From Phycisphaeraceae bacterium (lineage in GTDB: Bacteria > Planctomycetota > Phycisphaerae > Phycisphaerales > Phycisphaeraceae), in NCBI GenBank assembly GCA_028284155.1, contig JANQSF010000012.1:124001-188000 (forward strand): a DNA stretch of 64,000 bases, given 5' to 3'. The notes beneath the pieces were generated by a model. It had not been told where the DNA came from. It was given only the letters and a program-made list of their open reading frames with translations, and made no database searches. Made by a program: the position numbers and the translations under genes. This document shows, piece by piece, positions 36,975-45,740 of this stretch (positions are counted from its first letter, which is position 1; each line of letters opens with the position of its first letter).

Positions 36975-38402
36975 ATGGTCAGCCACAGGGCAAGCGATGC
37001 GCGGGCGCATCGGGTCAATCGCGGGAGTGTGCCGGCTTTGACACAGGCGAGTTTGACAGCCATGAAGGCCGAGGGGGAAAGCGGGTCGGGTATGTCCGCC
37101 GTGCCGACGCTGGGCATGAACGGCAAGGCCGCGGCGTGGCGGCGCAGGTCGGCGCGGATCGTCGCGCGGCAGGCGTTGCGTGACGACCTGTTCTTTAAGC
37201 GCTTCGCCGTTCGCCGGCACGCGGGCGAGTCGTTGACCGACACACGCCGCAGCGACTGCCTCTTCGCCACGCCCGACGACGACCACCAACCCGAGCAGGT
37301 GTTCGACCGCCTGCGCTGGGGCGGGCAGTTTGTATTCATGTCGCCCCGCCAGTGGCAGGTCGCCGAAACGGCGCAACTGTTCCACGGCAAGGGTGGCTTC
37401 GTGATCGACCAGGGTCCGGGCCGGGCGACGCGCACGCTCTGTGGCATCCCGCTGCCCGTCGGCAAACCCGTTCACTACTTCACGGCGCGGCGGGTGGACC
37501 TCGTCCCGCCGGGCGAATACACCGACCGGTTCACGTTCAGCGTCAAGCTGGCCAAGAAGAGCCGGTTGGCGGACGACTACATCGTCTGCAAGCAGATGCC
37601 GTCGTATGGCAGCGTGGTCGCGCGGTTGCGGCGTAAGTTCCCCGACGCGAGCCTATCGAACCTCGAATCGCGGGCGCGCAAGCTGGTCGACCGCGTGTTC
37701 CCCGTCTTCCTCACGCGCGAGGCCGCGTTCCTGCAACTGCTCCAACGCGACCTGCCGCCGGAGTACCGGTCGCGCTTCCCGCGGTTGCTCGCCGTCGACA
37801 AGAAAGAAGACGGGCTGGTCAGGAAGTTCTACATGAACTGGATGCGCATGGGCAACGCCAGGAAGCTCACGCAGATCCAGTTCGCCTCGCAGTCGGCCGA
37901 GTTGCTGCGCGTCCTGCACGACGAGGTCGGGATCATCCACCTCGATCTGCGGCTGGACAACGTCGTTATCACACCGGAGGGTGTCGGCATCGTCGACTTC
38001 GGCTCGGCGGTGCGCGTGGACGAAGACCTGTCGGAAAGCCCGATGCTGCGCTCGCTATTCGACGAGATGATGTCCACGTCGCAAATCCAGAAGACGCTGG
38101 GCAAGATGCGCGACAGCGGGCGACTCACCTCGACGATGTTCATCAACGCCTATCAGAAAGTCGACAAGGCGGTCGATCTGTTTTATCTCGCCCTGCAGAT
38201 GAATCGGCCGCACCTGAATCCGGACTTTGTCGACCTGATCGAACACGACCCGGAAAGCGACGACGCCAAACGCATCCGCCTGCTGACCGAGGCAGTGCTT
38301 CGACCGAAAGACCCGGGTCGGCCGACGTACATCTCGGCCGGCGACCTGGTGCGTGGGCTGCGTCGCGTCGAAGCGAAGCAGGCAGTCGAAGACGGGCGGT
38401 AA
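36975..38402 (+). CDS. Atypical protein-kinase-like protein
   Basis: 475 residues if the ATG at 36975 is used; ATG codons at 37062 and 37092 would remove a non-conserved lead. The C-terminal half has a kinase-fold catalytic loop HLDLRLDNVVI (His-x-Asp-x4-Asn) and a DFGSAVR metal motif, like small-molecule/LPS kinases (Kdo kinase or RIO-like) rather than classical Hanks kinases. The N-lobe lysine is probably in DDYIVCKQMP, and VARLRRKF follows. The first 130 residues are basic with no known domain. No membrane segment is seen. Substrate unknown. Confidence 0.65.
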   Translation: MVSHRASDARAHRVNRGSVPALTQASLTAMKAEGESGSGMSAVPTLGMNGKAAAWRRRSARIVARQALRDDLFFKRFAVRRHAGESLTDTRRSDCLFATPDDDHQPEQVFDRLRWGGQFVFMSPRQWQVAETAQLFHGKGGFVIDQGPGRATRTLCGIPLPVGKPVHYFTARRVDLVPPGEYTDRFTFSVKLAKKSRLADDYIVCKQMPSYGSVVARLRRKFPDASLSNLESRARKLVDRVFPVFLTREAAFLQLLQRDLPPEYRSRFPRLLAVDKKEDGLVRKFYMNWMRMGNARKLTQIQFASQSAELLRVLHDEVGIIHLDLRLDNVVITPEGVGIVDFGSAVRVDEDLSESPMLRSLFDEMMSTSQIQKTLGKMRDSGRLTSTMFINAYQKVDKAVDLFYLALQMNRPHLNPDFVDLIEHDPESDDAKRIRLLTEAVLRPKDPGRPTYISAGDLVRGLRRVEAKQAVEDGR

Positions 38403-38431
38403 ACGCTCGGCTGACTAGCTTCGTCCGAAAA

Positions 38432-38505
38432 GTAGAGTGCGCTTCAGCGCACCACGATGAACGGACGGTCTGCCCGCGTCCTTGGTGCGCTCAAGCGCAC
38501 CCTAC
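38432..38505. repeat. Palindromic intergenic element 1 upstream of metF
   Basis: Arms 38432-38454 and 38483-38505 (GTAG-R-GTGCGCTT core) are inverted copies with two mismatches in 23. Flanking words GTCCGAAA and TTTCGGAC extend the symmetry irregularly. Confidence 0.75.
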
Positions 38506-38561
38506 GGGTGAGCCGGTGACATTTCGGACAAAGCCTACTTTTGTCGTGCACCGGGATGCCA

Positions 38562-38627
38562 CACGGGCGGCTTGCCCGCCAGTGTGCTCCCGTCACGGTC
38601 ACCGCACCGGCGGGCAAGCCGCCTGTG
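38562..38627. repeat. Palindromic intergenic element 2 upstream of metF
   Basis: Arms 38562-38580 and 38609-38627 (GGCGGCTTGCCCGCC core) are inverted copies with one mismatch in 19 and a 28-base loop. Unrelated in sequence to the element just upstream. Together they fill the 269-base gap before metF. Confidence 0.75.
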
Positions 38628-38671
38628 ACACCCGCGCGCACTAAGATGAGGTCAACTTCAGGAATCCGCCC

Positions 38672-39619
38672 ATGCATGTGCGTGACATCTTCGACCGCGG
38701 CGAAACGACGTTTTCGTTCGAGTTCTTCCCGCCAAAGACGGCCAAGTCGGCTGAGGCGTTGTACCAGACGATCGCCGACCTCGAGGCGCTGCGCCCGTCG
38801 TTCGTGTCGGTCACGTACGGGGCCGGCGGGTCGACCCGCGACCTGACGCATGACCTGGTGCTGCGGATCAAGCGCGAGACCAGCCTCGACCCGATCCCGC
38901 ACCTGACCTGCGTCTGCCACAGCGAAGACGACATCGCGCAGATCGTCGGCCGATACGCGGCCGAGGGTGTGAGCAACATCCTCGCGCTGGGCGGCGACCC
39001 GCCGCGTGACCTGGCGGGATATGACCGTTCGAAAGACGCGTTCCAGCACGCGTCAGACCTTGTGCGGTTTATCCGTTCGTTCAACGAGGGTGGTCAACAC
39101 GGCGATGCGCGCGGGTTCGGCATCGGCGTGGCCGGCTTCCCGGAAGGCCACCCCGGCACGCCCAACCGCATCGTCGAAATGGACTACTTCAAAGCCAAGA
39201 TCGACGCCGGGGCGGACTACATCTGCACGCAACTCTTTTTCGACAACCGCGACTTGTACGACTTCCGGGAACGCTGTGAGCTGGCGGGTATCGACGTACC
39301 GATCGTCGCGGGCATCATGCCCGTCTCGACCGTTGCGGGCATGAAGCGCATGGCCCAACTGGCGGCCGGTGCGCGGTTCCCCGCGGGCCTGCTGCGCGCC
39401 GTCGAACGCGCGACCAAAGGCAGCACCAACGACGACGACCAGGCGGAAGCCGTCAAACGCGTGGGCGTCCACTGGGCCACGGAGCAGTGCCGCGACCTAC
39501 TGGACAACAACGTGGCCGGCATTCACTTCTACACGCTCAATCGATCCGACGCGACGCGGCAGATTTATGAGAACCTCGGGCTGGCGGCGGCGGGTACAAA
39601 CAGTACAGGCCGTGAATGA
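38672..39619 (+). CDS. metF: Methylenetetrahydrofolate reductase
   Basis: 315 residues, standard length. It reduces 5,10-methylene-H4folate to 5-methyl-H4folate with FAD, feeding methionine synthesis. Family blocks: FSFEFFPPKTAKSAEALYQTI (with the active-site Glu), SVTYGAGGSTRD, HLTCVCHSEDDI, NILALGGDPPRD, FGIGVAGFPEGHP, and ICTQLFFDN. ATG at 38672 starts the conserved protein after CAGGAATC. The stop overlaps the GTG start of the next gene. Confidence 0.95.
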   Translation: MHVRDIFDRGETTFSFEFFPPKTAKSAEALYQTIADLEALRPSFVSVTYGAGGSTRDLTHDLVLRIKRETSLDPIPHLTCVCHSEDDIAQIVGRYAAEGVSNILALGGDPPRDLAGYDRSKDAFQHASDLVRFIRSFNEGGQHGDARGFGIGVAGFPEGHPGTPNRIVEMDYFKAKIDAGADYICTQLFFDNRDLYDFRERCELAGIDVPIVAGIMPVSTVAGMKRMAQLAAGARFPAGLLRAVERATKGSTNDDDQAEAVKRVGVHWATEQCRDLLDNNVAGIHFYTLNRSDATRQIYENLGLAAAGTNSTGRE

Positions 39620-40085
39620 CTCTTCCATAGGTTCGCCAGAATCAGCCAACGCCGCCGAGTGTCTCGGCTGCTCGTATGACCTTCGCGGGTTGGACAAGCA
39701 CCGTTGCCCGGAGTGCGGGCGGTCGTTTCATCCTGACAACCCTTGGACCTACCGGATTCCCGGCTCGCCGTTTGACCAGATCCAACGCCATAGCCGGTCG
39801 ATCTGGGCAATCTGGCTCGCCTCGATCATCGCGTTCGGCTTGGGCGTCTATAGCGACGACTACGCGTTCGGCGCGAATCTCCAGGTGGTCGTCTGCTTCG
39901 GAACCGCTGCGGGACTCATTGTCGTCGGGTACATCAGAGTCGTCCGGGCCGCTCTGTTACTCGGGCGCTGGCCTTACGCGATCGGGTTGCTTTTTATGGC
40001 CGCGCTATTCACGCCCGCCCTGCTGCTCGGCCCACTGTTGGCCATATACATGATTAGAAGCGACGCGGTGAGTCGTTGGCGGTGA
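39612..40085 (+). CDS. Zinc-ribbon membrane protein, copy 1
   Basis: About 157 residues. An N-terminal zinc ribbon, CLGCSYDLRGLDKHRCPECGRSF (two CxxC pairs), is followed by hydrophobic segments near residues 62-80, 88-108 and 118-145. I do not know the function; such ribbon-plus-membrane proteins are common in Phycisphaerae-like genomes. The GTG start overlaps the metF stop by eight bases. It is the first of three adjacent paralogs. Confidence 0.7.
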   Translation: MNDSSIGSPESANAAECLGCSYDLRGLDKHRCPECGRSFHPDNPWTYRIPGSPFDQIQRHSRSIWAIWLASIIAFGLGVYSDDYAFGANLQVVVCFGTAAGLIVVGYIRVVRAALLLGRWPYAIGLLFMAALFTPALLLGPLLAIYMIRSDAVSRWR

Positions 40086-40148
40086 GCACTGGGATTGCTC
40101 CGACGCTGACAATTCACGAATCGGAGACCAGCCGCACAACCTAATCAC

Positions 40149-40643
40149 ATGATGTCAACCGCTGATGACTCCAATCCGAAGCTCACGGCCGAGGCCATGC
40201 GTTGCCTTGACTGCGATTATGATCTGCGCGGATTGGATGTCGATCGATGCCCGGAGTGCGGGCGGTCCTTCGAGCCGAACGACCCACTTTCATATCGGTC
40301 TCGCCAATACATTCGTGTCCGGCTGGATACGCACACGAAACACTTAACGACTTGCTGGCTTATCGCGTTTGTCGCTGGCTGCCTAGTGGTGGCGATCGAT
40401 GACAATCACCTCACGGCTCCGTTTGGCACTACGGCATTGTGCATGCTCATCTTTGTCGGGTGTCTACTAGGAACTTACATCCAAGTGATTCGCGCAGCGG
40501 TACTGACGCGTCGACTTTGGTACGGAATGATGGTGCTGGGTTTGGCGATCGCGTGCACGCCTCTGCTGCTGATCGGCCCCCTTCTGGCGATGGGGATGGT
40601 CAGAGCCGATGCGATCGATGTCATTCCGTTGAAAGACGCATAG
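40149..40643 (+). CDS. Zinc-ribbon membrane protein, copy 2
   Basis: 164 residues, paralogous to the preceding product: CLDCDYDLRGLDVDRCPECGRSFEPNDP, then three membrane segments, ending LLLIGPLLAMGMVRADAI where copy 1 has LLLGPLLAIYMIRSDAV. The shared order and ending show tandem duplication. Function unknown; the ribbon probably faces the cytoplasm. Confidence 0.7.
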   Translation: MMSTADDSNPKLTAEAMRCLDCDYDLRGLDVDRCPECGRSFEPNDPLSYRSRQYIRVRLDTHTKHLTTCWLIAFVAGCLVVAIDDNHLTAPFGTTALCMLIFVGCLLGTYIQVIRAAVLTRRLWYGMMVLGLAIACTPLLLIGPLLAMGMVRADAIDVIPLKDA

Positions 40644-40661
40644 TCCGTAGCGAGTGCATTG

Positions 40662-41177
40662 ATGCAACACAACATGAAACGACAGGCAGAATCCGCTGAC
40701 TCTGTCATGCGCTGCATCTACTGCGATTACCGACTGGACTATCTTGTAACGAATAGTTGTCCAGAGTGTGGCCGACCGTTCGACCCCGGCAATCCGGAAA
40801 CATTTCAAGCGGGTTCGTACGACCGCCGGGGTGCCAAACGCGCACTGTTACTGGCAATAACGCTCTGGGCGGCTGCTCTTATCGTGGGCATGATCTTGTT
40901 CGCTAATGGGGTGGCGGAGGTACCCTTCCTAACTGGCGGCGTGCCTTCCTTGCTCGCTCTTGGTGCGCTATTCCTGTACTTCGTGGCCGCGGTATCGGTC
41001 GGCGTGGCAGCCATCAAGATTGACTACCAAGTCAACGCGGCGGGGATCATCCTGATTCTGGTCGGTGTGTCCTTCTGCCTCGGATTTGGGTTGCCGATCG
41101 TCGCGGCCGTCTTGCTTGCCGACTTGGAGGAGAGGTCCAAGTCACAGGCGCAAAAACGGGTCGAATCGGAGCAATAA
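40662..41177 (+). CDS. Zinc-ribbon membrane protein, copy 3 (diverged)
   Basis: About 171 residues. The ribbon CIYCDYRLDYLVTNSCPECGRPFDPGNP is like copies 1 and 2, but the membrane part is different, with four hydrophobic segments and a Lys/Glu-rich C-terminal tail. The DLRGLD signature has become RLDYLV. ATG at 40662 follows a TTG that could also initiate. Confidence 0.7.
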   Translation: MQHNMKRQAESADSVMRCIYCDYRLDYLVTNSCPECGRPFDPGNPETFQAGSYDRRGAKRALLLAITLWAAALIVGMILFANGVAEVPFLTGGVPSLLALGALFLYFVAAVSVGVAAIKIDYQVNAAGIILILVGVSFCLGFGLPIVAAVLLADLEERSKSQAQKRVESEQ

Positions 41178-41198
41178 AGGCGTGCTCGCCGAAGTCGT

Positions 41199-42581
41199 TC
41201 ACACCAGTTCGCGAATCACGCCGTCGGCTTCACCGCCCTGGAAGTTTTGCGGGACGGGCACGCCCATCACGCCGAACATCGTTTGCCAGAGGTTGCCCAG
41301 GTAGTCGTCGTTCTTGACGAGGTGCCCGCGGTGCTTCACGCCGATGCGCCCGCCGCCGCAGAGCACGGTGGGCAGGTGGTGGTTGTTGTGGGCGTTGATC
41401 GTGCCGCCCGACGAGCCCCAGACGACCATCGTGTGGTCGAGCAACGTGCCGTCGCCTTCCTTGACCGAACGGAGCCGGTCCAGGAAGTAGGCCCATTCTT
41501 CCATGTACCAGGTGTCGGCGATCGTCCACCACTTGAGCTTGTCGGCGTCCTCGCCGTGGTGGGTCATCTCATGGTAGCCGTACGGGTTGCCCTCGCCGCG
41601 GAATGCGCCGGTGCCGTCGGAGTTGTCCATGCGTGCCATGTAAGAGATCACCCGCGTGCTGTCGGTCTGCAGGGCGAGGGTGATGACGTCGTACATGAGG
41701 CGTTGGTAACGCCGGTAGTCCAGTCGGCCTTTCGTGGGGTCGAGATCCTGCTCGTTGCCGAACTCGGGCGACTCGACCTTGGGCTTGGGTTTGTAGAGCC
41801 AGTTCTTTTCGTCCTGCATCTGCTTTTCGAGGTCGCGGATGCCGGTGAAGTACTCGTCCATCTTGTCGCGGTCGACCTTGCCCAGTCGGCCGGCGAGCGC
41901 CTTGGCCTCGGCGCGGACCGAGTCGAGCACGCTGGCCCGCCGGGCAAACTCGGCCTCACGCTCGGCGAGCGAGTCGGCCGTCTCGGGGCGGAAGAGTTTG
42001 TCGAACAGGATGTGCGGCCGATTCTCGGCCGGGATCGGTGTGCCGCTGCGGCTCCACGAGAGCGTGTTGTCCTGCGGGTTGCCGAACCCGGTGCCGCGGC
42101 GGATGCCCAGGACCAGCGACGGGTAGCGGGTCTTGTGACCGACGGCGTTCACCAGTTCTTGATCGCAGGAGATGCGGAGCTTCGCCCCGCTCTTGTGCGT
42201 GTTCGTGCCGGTCAGGAACGTGCGGTCGCCGCCGTGCCCGCCCGAGTGCGTCAGTTTCAGCCCGCTGACGACGGTGAAGTCGCGCCGGTGCCGCTCCAAC
42301 GGCTTGAGGATCGGCGTCAACTCGTAGTTCGGCCCGCTGGTGGTCGGTGTGAAGTCCCGGCCGTTGATGCCCAGTCCCCACATACAGAAAACGCTTCGCC
42401 GCGCGACCTCGCCGGGCGCGATGTCGCCGGCCGACTCGGCCCGCGTGGCGTTGACACTCATCGCTTCCAGCCAGGGCAGCGCGACCGCCACGCCGGCACC
42501 GCGCAGGAAGGCGCGTCGGCCGACACTCCAGGACTTGGAGCGCCAGGCGGCATCGGACGGTTGCGGGCGTTGATCGTTCAT
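41199..42581 (-). CDS. DUF1552 Tat-exported protein
   Basis: About 460 residues. Tat signal VGRRAFLRGAGVAVALPWLEAM is the family's typical N-terminus, followed by RSVFCMWGLGINGRDFTPT, VVSGLKLTHSGGHGGDRTFLTG, LGIRRGTGFG and LDHTMVVWGSSGGTINAHNNHHLPTVLCGGG. It sits 14 bases after the DUF1592-type gene, the usual partner, and the pair forms a third secreted cassette analogous to DUF1549-DUF1501. AGGGA precedes the ATG at 42581; the GTG at 42590 is less well spaced. Function unknown. Confidence 0.9.
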   Translation of the reverse strand: MNDQRPQPSDAAWRSKSWSVGRRAFLRGAGVAVALPWLEAMSVNATRAESAGDIAPGEVARRSVFCMWGLGINGRDFTPTTSGPNYELTPILKPLERHRRDFTVVSGLKLTHSGGHGGDRTFLTGTNTHKSGAKLRISCDQELVNAVGHKTRYPSLVLGIRRGTGFGNPQDNTLSWSRSGTPIPAENRPHILFDKLFRPETADSLAEREAEFARRASVLDSVRAEAKALAGRLGKVDRDKMDEYFTGIRDLEKQMQDEKNWLYKPKPKVESPEFGNEQDLDPTKGRLDYRRYQRLMYDVITLALQTDSTRVISYMARMDNSDGTGAFRGEGNPYGYHEMTHHGEDADKLKWWTIADTWYMEEWAYFLDRLRSVKEGDGTLLDHTMVVWGSSGGTINAHNNHHLPTVLCGGGRIGVKHRGHLVKNDDYLGNLWQTMFGVMGVPVPQNFQGGEADGVIRELV

Positions 42582-42595
42582 GGTCGTCACGTCCC

Positions 42596-45265
42596 TTACT
42601 TGGTCTGGAACAACTCGCTGGTTACAACTTCGCGGACGAGCGTGCGCAGCCGATACCGGTCGCGGCGGAGGGCCTGGGTGATGGCGTCGACGGTCTGACG
42701 ATCGGTGTAACCGACCGGCCGAGTCAGCGCGTAGGTCAGGACCTTCCGGGTCAGGTTACGGGCAAACGCGTCCTTCCGTTTGAGCAGGCCGGCCTTGTAC
42801 GATTCGAGTGAGTCGAAGGTGTCGCCCTCGGGGAAGGCGCCGCTGGCATCGATCGGTGGAGCGTTGCGGGCGCGGAATCCTTCGCCGTTGGCCACGGTCC
42901 GCCAACGCCCGATGGCGTCGTAGTTTTCCAGCGCGATCCCGTAAGGGTCGAGCCGGGCGTGACAGGACGCGCACGTCGGCTCGTTGCGGTGCAGGTCAAG
43001 CCGCTGCCGAACGGTGAGCTTCTTGCCCGCGGCGTTCGGCTGAATCTCGCCGGCGTTCGGCGGCGGGTTGCCGGGCGGGTCGCCGAACAGTTGCGTCTTC
43101 ACCCAAGCCGCACGCCGAACGGGCAGCGTGCGCGTGCCGTCGGAAAGGTAGGTCATCAGGCCGGCCATGCCGAGCACGCCGCCGCGGTGGTGATCGGGCT
43201 TAACGTCGACGCGGCGGATGTCCGAGCCCTGCACGCCTTCGATGCCGTAATGGCGTGCCAGGCGTTCGTTGATCATGACGAAGTCGCTGTCCAGAAAGTT
43301 GGTCACGGGCAGGTTCTTGGACAGCACCTCGCGGAAGAACGCGTAGGCTTCGAGGCGGGACGACGACTCGAGGTCTTCGTCGTAATGGTCCCGATACTCG
43401 GCCGCGGGCATGATGCTGCCGAACTCGCGGACGTGCAACCATTGGCCGGCGAAGCCTTCGACAAACGCCTCGGCCTTCGGGTCGTCGAGCATGCGATCGA
43501 CCTGCCGGGCCAGCTCTTGTTGGTCGCGCAACTTTCCGGCTCGGGCGAGGTCGAACAACGTGTCGTCCGGCATGCTCGACCAGAGAAAGTAGCTGAGGCG
43601 GGAAGCCAACTCGAAGTCGGTGAGCTTCCTGGCCTTGGCCTCGACCGCCGGCTCCTGAATGAAGACAAAGCCGGGCGAGCACAGCACGCGGGTCAGGCCA
43701 AGCCGCATCGCGTCGTGGAAACTCGCCCCGTCGCGGCGGGCCCGTTCCACGATGCCGACCACGCCGGCGATCTCGTCGCTGGTGACCGGCCGACGGTACG
43801 CGCGCGGCAGGAACCGCGTGATCACCTCGCGGACGTACGCCGCGTCGTCGCGCTCGTCGCCGTCGAACAGGACGGCCTTGTGACTCGGCGGCGGCCAATC
43901 GGGCACGACGGGGCCGCTGACCTCGACCCAATCGACGAAGATGGTCGGCGGGTTCTTGTGGTCGCGCTTGGGGTTGTAATACCGCATGGGGCCTTGCCAC
44001 TCGCGAGCCCGCGCTTGGACCTCGTCCAACGCTTTCTTTGCGGCGGCCACCTCGGCCTTCGACGAGCCGTTAGTGTTGGCGTCGCGCAACTTCGACGTCG
44101 CGGCGCGGATCTCGCGGAAGAACGCGTTGTTCTGCGGCGTCGTGATGATCAGGTCCGTGATGTCGTTAAAGTAAAACATGACGCTGCGCTTCAGGCCGTC
44201 CGGCCCGCTGCGCAGGAACACGACCGCCTCATGCACCCTCGGCGCGTCGAGTGGGGCGTTGATCGGGATCTCAGTGTCAAGCTGCACCGGCGTGTTCGCA
44301 CCGTAAGTCGCCTTGACCCGGATAGGTTCGTCGCGCGACCCGCGATCAGCACCCGCGAGAATCCGGATGCGGTAATAACCATCCTGAACGACGACGTCTT
44401 CACAGCCCATCCCGCCGATGCGGCCCCAGGGGTTGCCCCTTGGGCGGTTGCCGTAACCGTGCACAAGTCGAACGCCCCCGTTGACAATCTCGAACCCAGA
44501 AGGCCCGGCATCGATCAGCGTCGTGGCGAATCGGCTTCTGGTCTTGCTGCGGAAACCTTTGATGCGAGGGTTCTGCTCGACCTCGTATCGTTGCGCCTTG
44601 ACCTTCGGCTTGTCGTCAACGATCGCCGCGGCCGCGATGCGTTCAGCGACGCCGAGCGTCCGCTCGACCTGTGTTTGATCAAAAAACAGCGCGACGCCGA
44701 GTCGGTCGAAGCCCTCAGCCTTGCCGTCGCCCGGCAGGTCTTCCACAAGCGGCGCAAGCACCTTGGGGTCCATGTGCAGCAGGTCGCGGACGCTGTTGGC
44801 ATACTCGACCCGGTTCAGCCGACGCATGGGGATGCGCCCGCCTGCGTTCCGCGCAGCCAACTCGGCGTCGCGAAGCTTGCCGTTGATCCAACCGACAACC
44901 GGCTCAAATTCGCCCGGCTTGGGGCGTGGCTCTTTGGCGGGCGGCATCTCCCCCAAGTTGATCATGTCCATCACTTCCTTCCAGCCGTCCGCCGCTTTGG
45001 GCGCGTGAAAGTCGGTGGGAAGCTGGTCAACCCGAAAGCCGGCCTTGGCTCGCTCCCGCCCGTGACATCGGACGCAATGGGTCTTCAAGAACGGCTGAAT
45101 CGTTCTTGAAAAGACGTCGCGTTCAGCAGCGCCAAGCTCCTCGCCAAACACGGCCGACCCGGGCGACCCGGGCGACATGCAGACAAACAGGACAGCCGCG
45201 AAAGCGCCCGCCCAGAGCCGGCGCACTTCAAAACGGGTCAGCATTCCAAGGCGGCTGCGACGCAT
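42596..45265 (-). CDS. DUF1587/1592/1588/1585-type planctomycete cytochrome protein
   Basis: About 889 residues. A signal peptide (WAGAFAAVLFVCMS) precedes a PSCyt1-like haem motif (THCVRCHG), DUF1587 (RIPMRRLNRVEYANSVRDLL), DUF1595/1592 (RPVTSDEIAGVVGIVERAR; RKLTDFELASRLSYFLWSSMPDDTLFDLA), DUF1588 (RGGVLGMAGLMTYLSDGTRTLPVRRAAWV and the haem-type CASCHARLDPYG) and DUF1585 at the end (LTRKVLTYALTRPVGYTD). Two CxxCH motifs suggest haem binding. The ATG at 45265 gives a compact signal peptide; ATG 45244 and TTG 45298 are alternatives. Operon with DUF1552. Confidence 0.9.
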   Translation of the reverse strand: MRRSRLGMLTRFEVRRLWAGAFAAVLFVCMSPGSPGSAVFGEELGAAERDVFSRTIQPFLKTHCVRCHGRERAKAGFRVDQLPTDFHAPKAADGWKEVMDMINLGEMPPAKEPRPKPGEFEPVVGWINGKLRDAELAARNAGGRIPMRRLNRVEYANSVRDLLHMDPKVLAPLVEDLPGDGKAEGFDRLGVALFFDQTQVERTLGVAERIAAAAIVDDKPKVKAQRYEVEQNPRIKGFRSKTRSRFATTLIDAGPSGFEIVNGGVRLVHGYGNRPRGNPWGRIGGMGCEDVVVQDGYYRIRILAGADRGSRDEPIRVKATYGANTPVQLDTEIPINAPLDAPRVHEAVVFLRSGPDGLKRSVMFYFNDITDLIITTPQNNAFFREIRAATSKLRDANTNGSSKAEVAAAKKALDEVQARAREWQGPMRYYNPKRDHKNPPTIFVDWVEVSGPVVPDWPPPSHKAVLFDGDERDDAAYVREVITRFLPRAYRRPVTSDEIAGVVGIVERARRDGASFHDAMRLGLTRVLCSPGFVFIQEPAVEAKARKLTDFELASRLSYFLWSSMPDDTLFDLARAGKLRDQQELARQVDRMLDDPKAEAFVEGFAGQWLHVREFGSIMPAAEYRDHYDEDLESSSRLEAYAFFREVLSKNLPVTNFLDSDFVMINERLARHYGIEGVQGSDIRRVDVKPDHHRGGVLGMAGLMTYLSDGTRTLPVRRAAWVKTQLFGDPPGNPPPNAGEIQPNAAGKKLTVRQRLDLHRNEPTCASCHARLDPYGIALENYDAIGRWRTVANGEGFRARNAPPIDASGAFPEGDTFDSLESYKAGLLKRKDAFARNLTRKVLTYALTRPVGYTDRQTVDAITQALRRDRYRLRTLVREVVTSELFQTK

Positions 45266-45740
45266 GAGCAAATGGACTCCGGCCGATGAATCGAGCAAAC
45301 GTCAATTGTATCGGCACTCCGTGGCCAATCAGATGGCTTCCTGTTGAGCCTTTACTGGTCACTGTGGTTGAGCATAGAGGACGATCGGAGAACGCCCAGG
45401 CGTCACCGAGTCGTGCAATGATGCCGTGGTTGGTCGTGTTGCTCGGGCGACCCATGGGCGTGGGATCGGCCTCACACAGTCGTGCGACGCCCCACTCATG
45501 CTCCCAGATCGGCCATCCCGCTTGAGAAACCGCGTCGTCCCACGCTATCATGCCCGACTGATTGACTCCGTGTTCGGACCCCGCCGCCCCGTCGGGCAGG
45601 TGGCGGGACGTGAAACCCGAATCGCCCGGCGACAGTCTGACGTGATCCGCCGCCGCCCGGAAGGTGCGGCCTTTTTGCGTTGTTTTCGCGGCGCAGTGGT
45701 TGGCCCCGCTTCGGACGGATCGCGCACGGAGTTCCACCAC
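45266..45740. other. Divergent intergenic region, no gene recognised
   Basis: Lies between the start of the DUF1592-type gene and the PSP1 gene. I see no convincing tRNA, small RNA or conserved small protein. A T-rich patch after GCGGCC near 45670-45690 lacks a stem of more than four pairs. Codons in the downstream gene's frame run back to 45426 but encode nothing family-like. Confidence 0.4.

Noticed and set aside
42959..45109. Long open frame on the plus strand opposite the DUF1592-type gene
   Set aside because: Mirror of a well-supported gene; composition is a codon-bias shadow.
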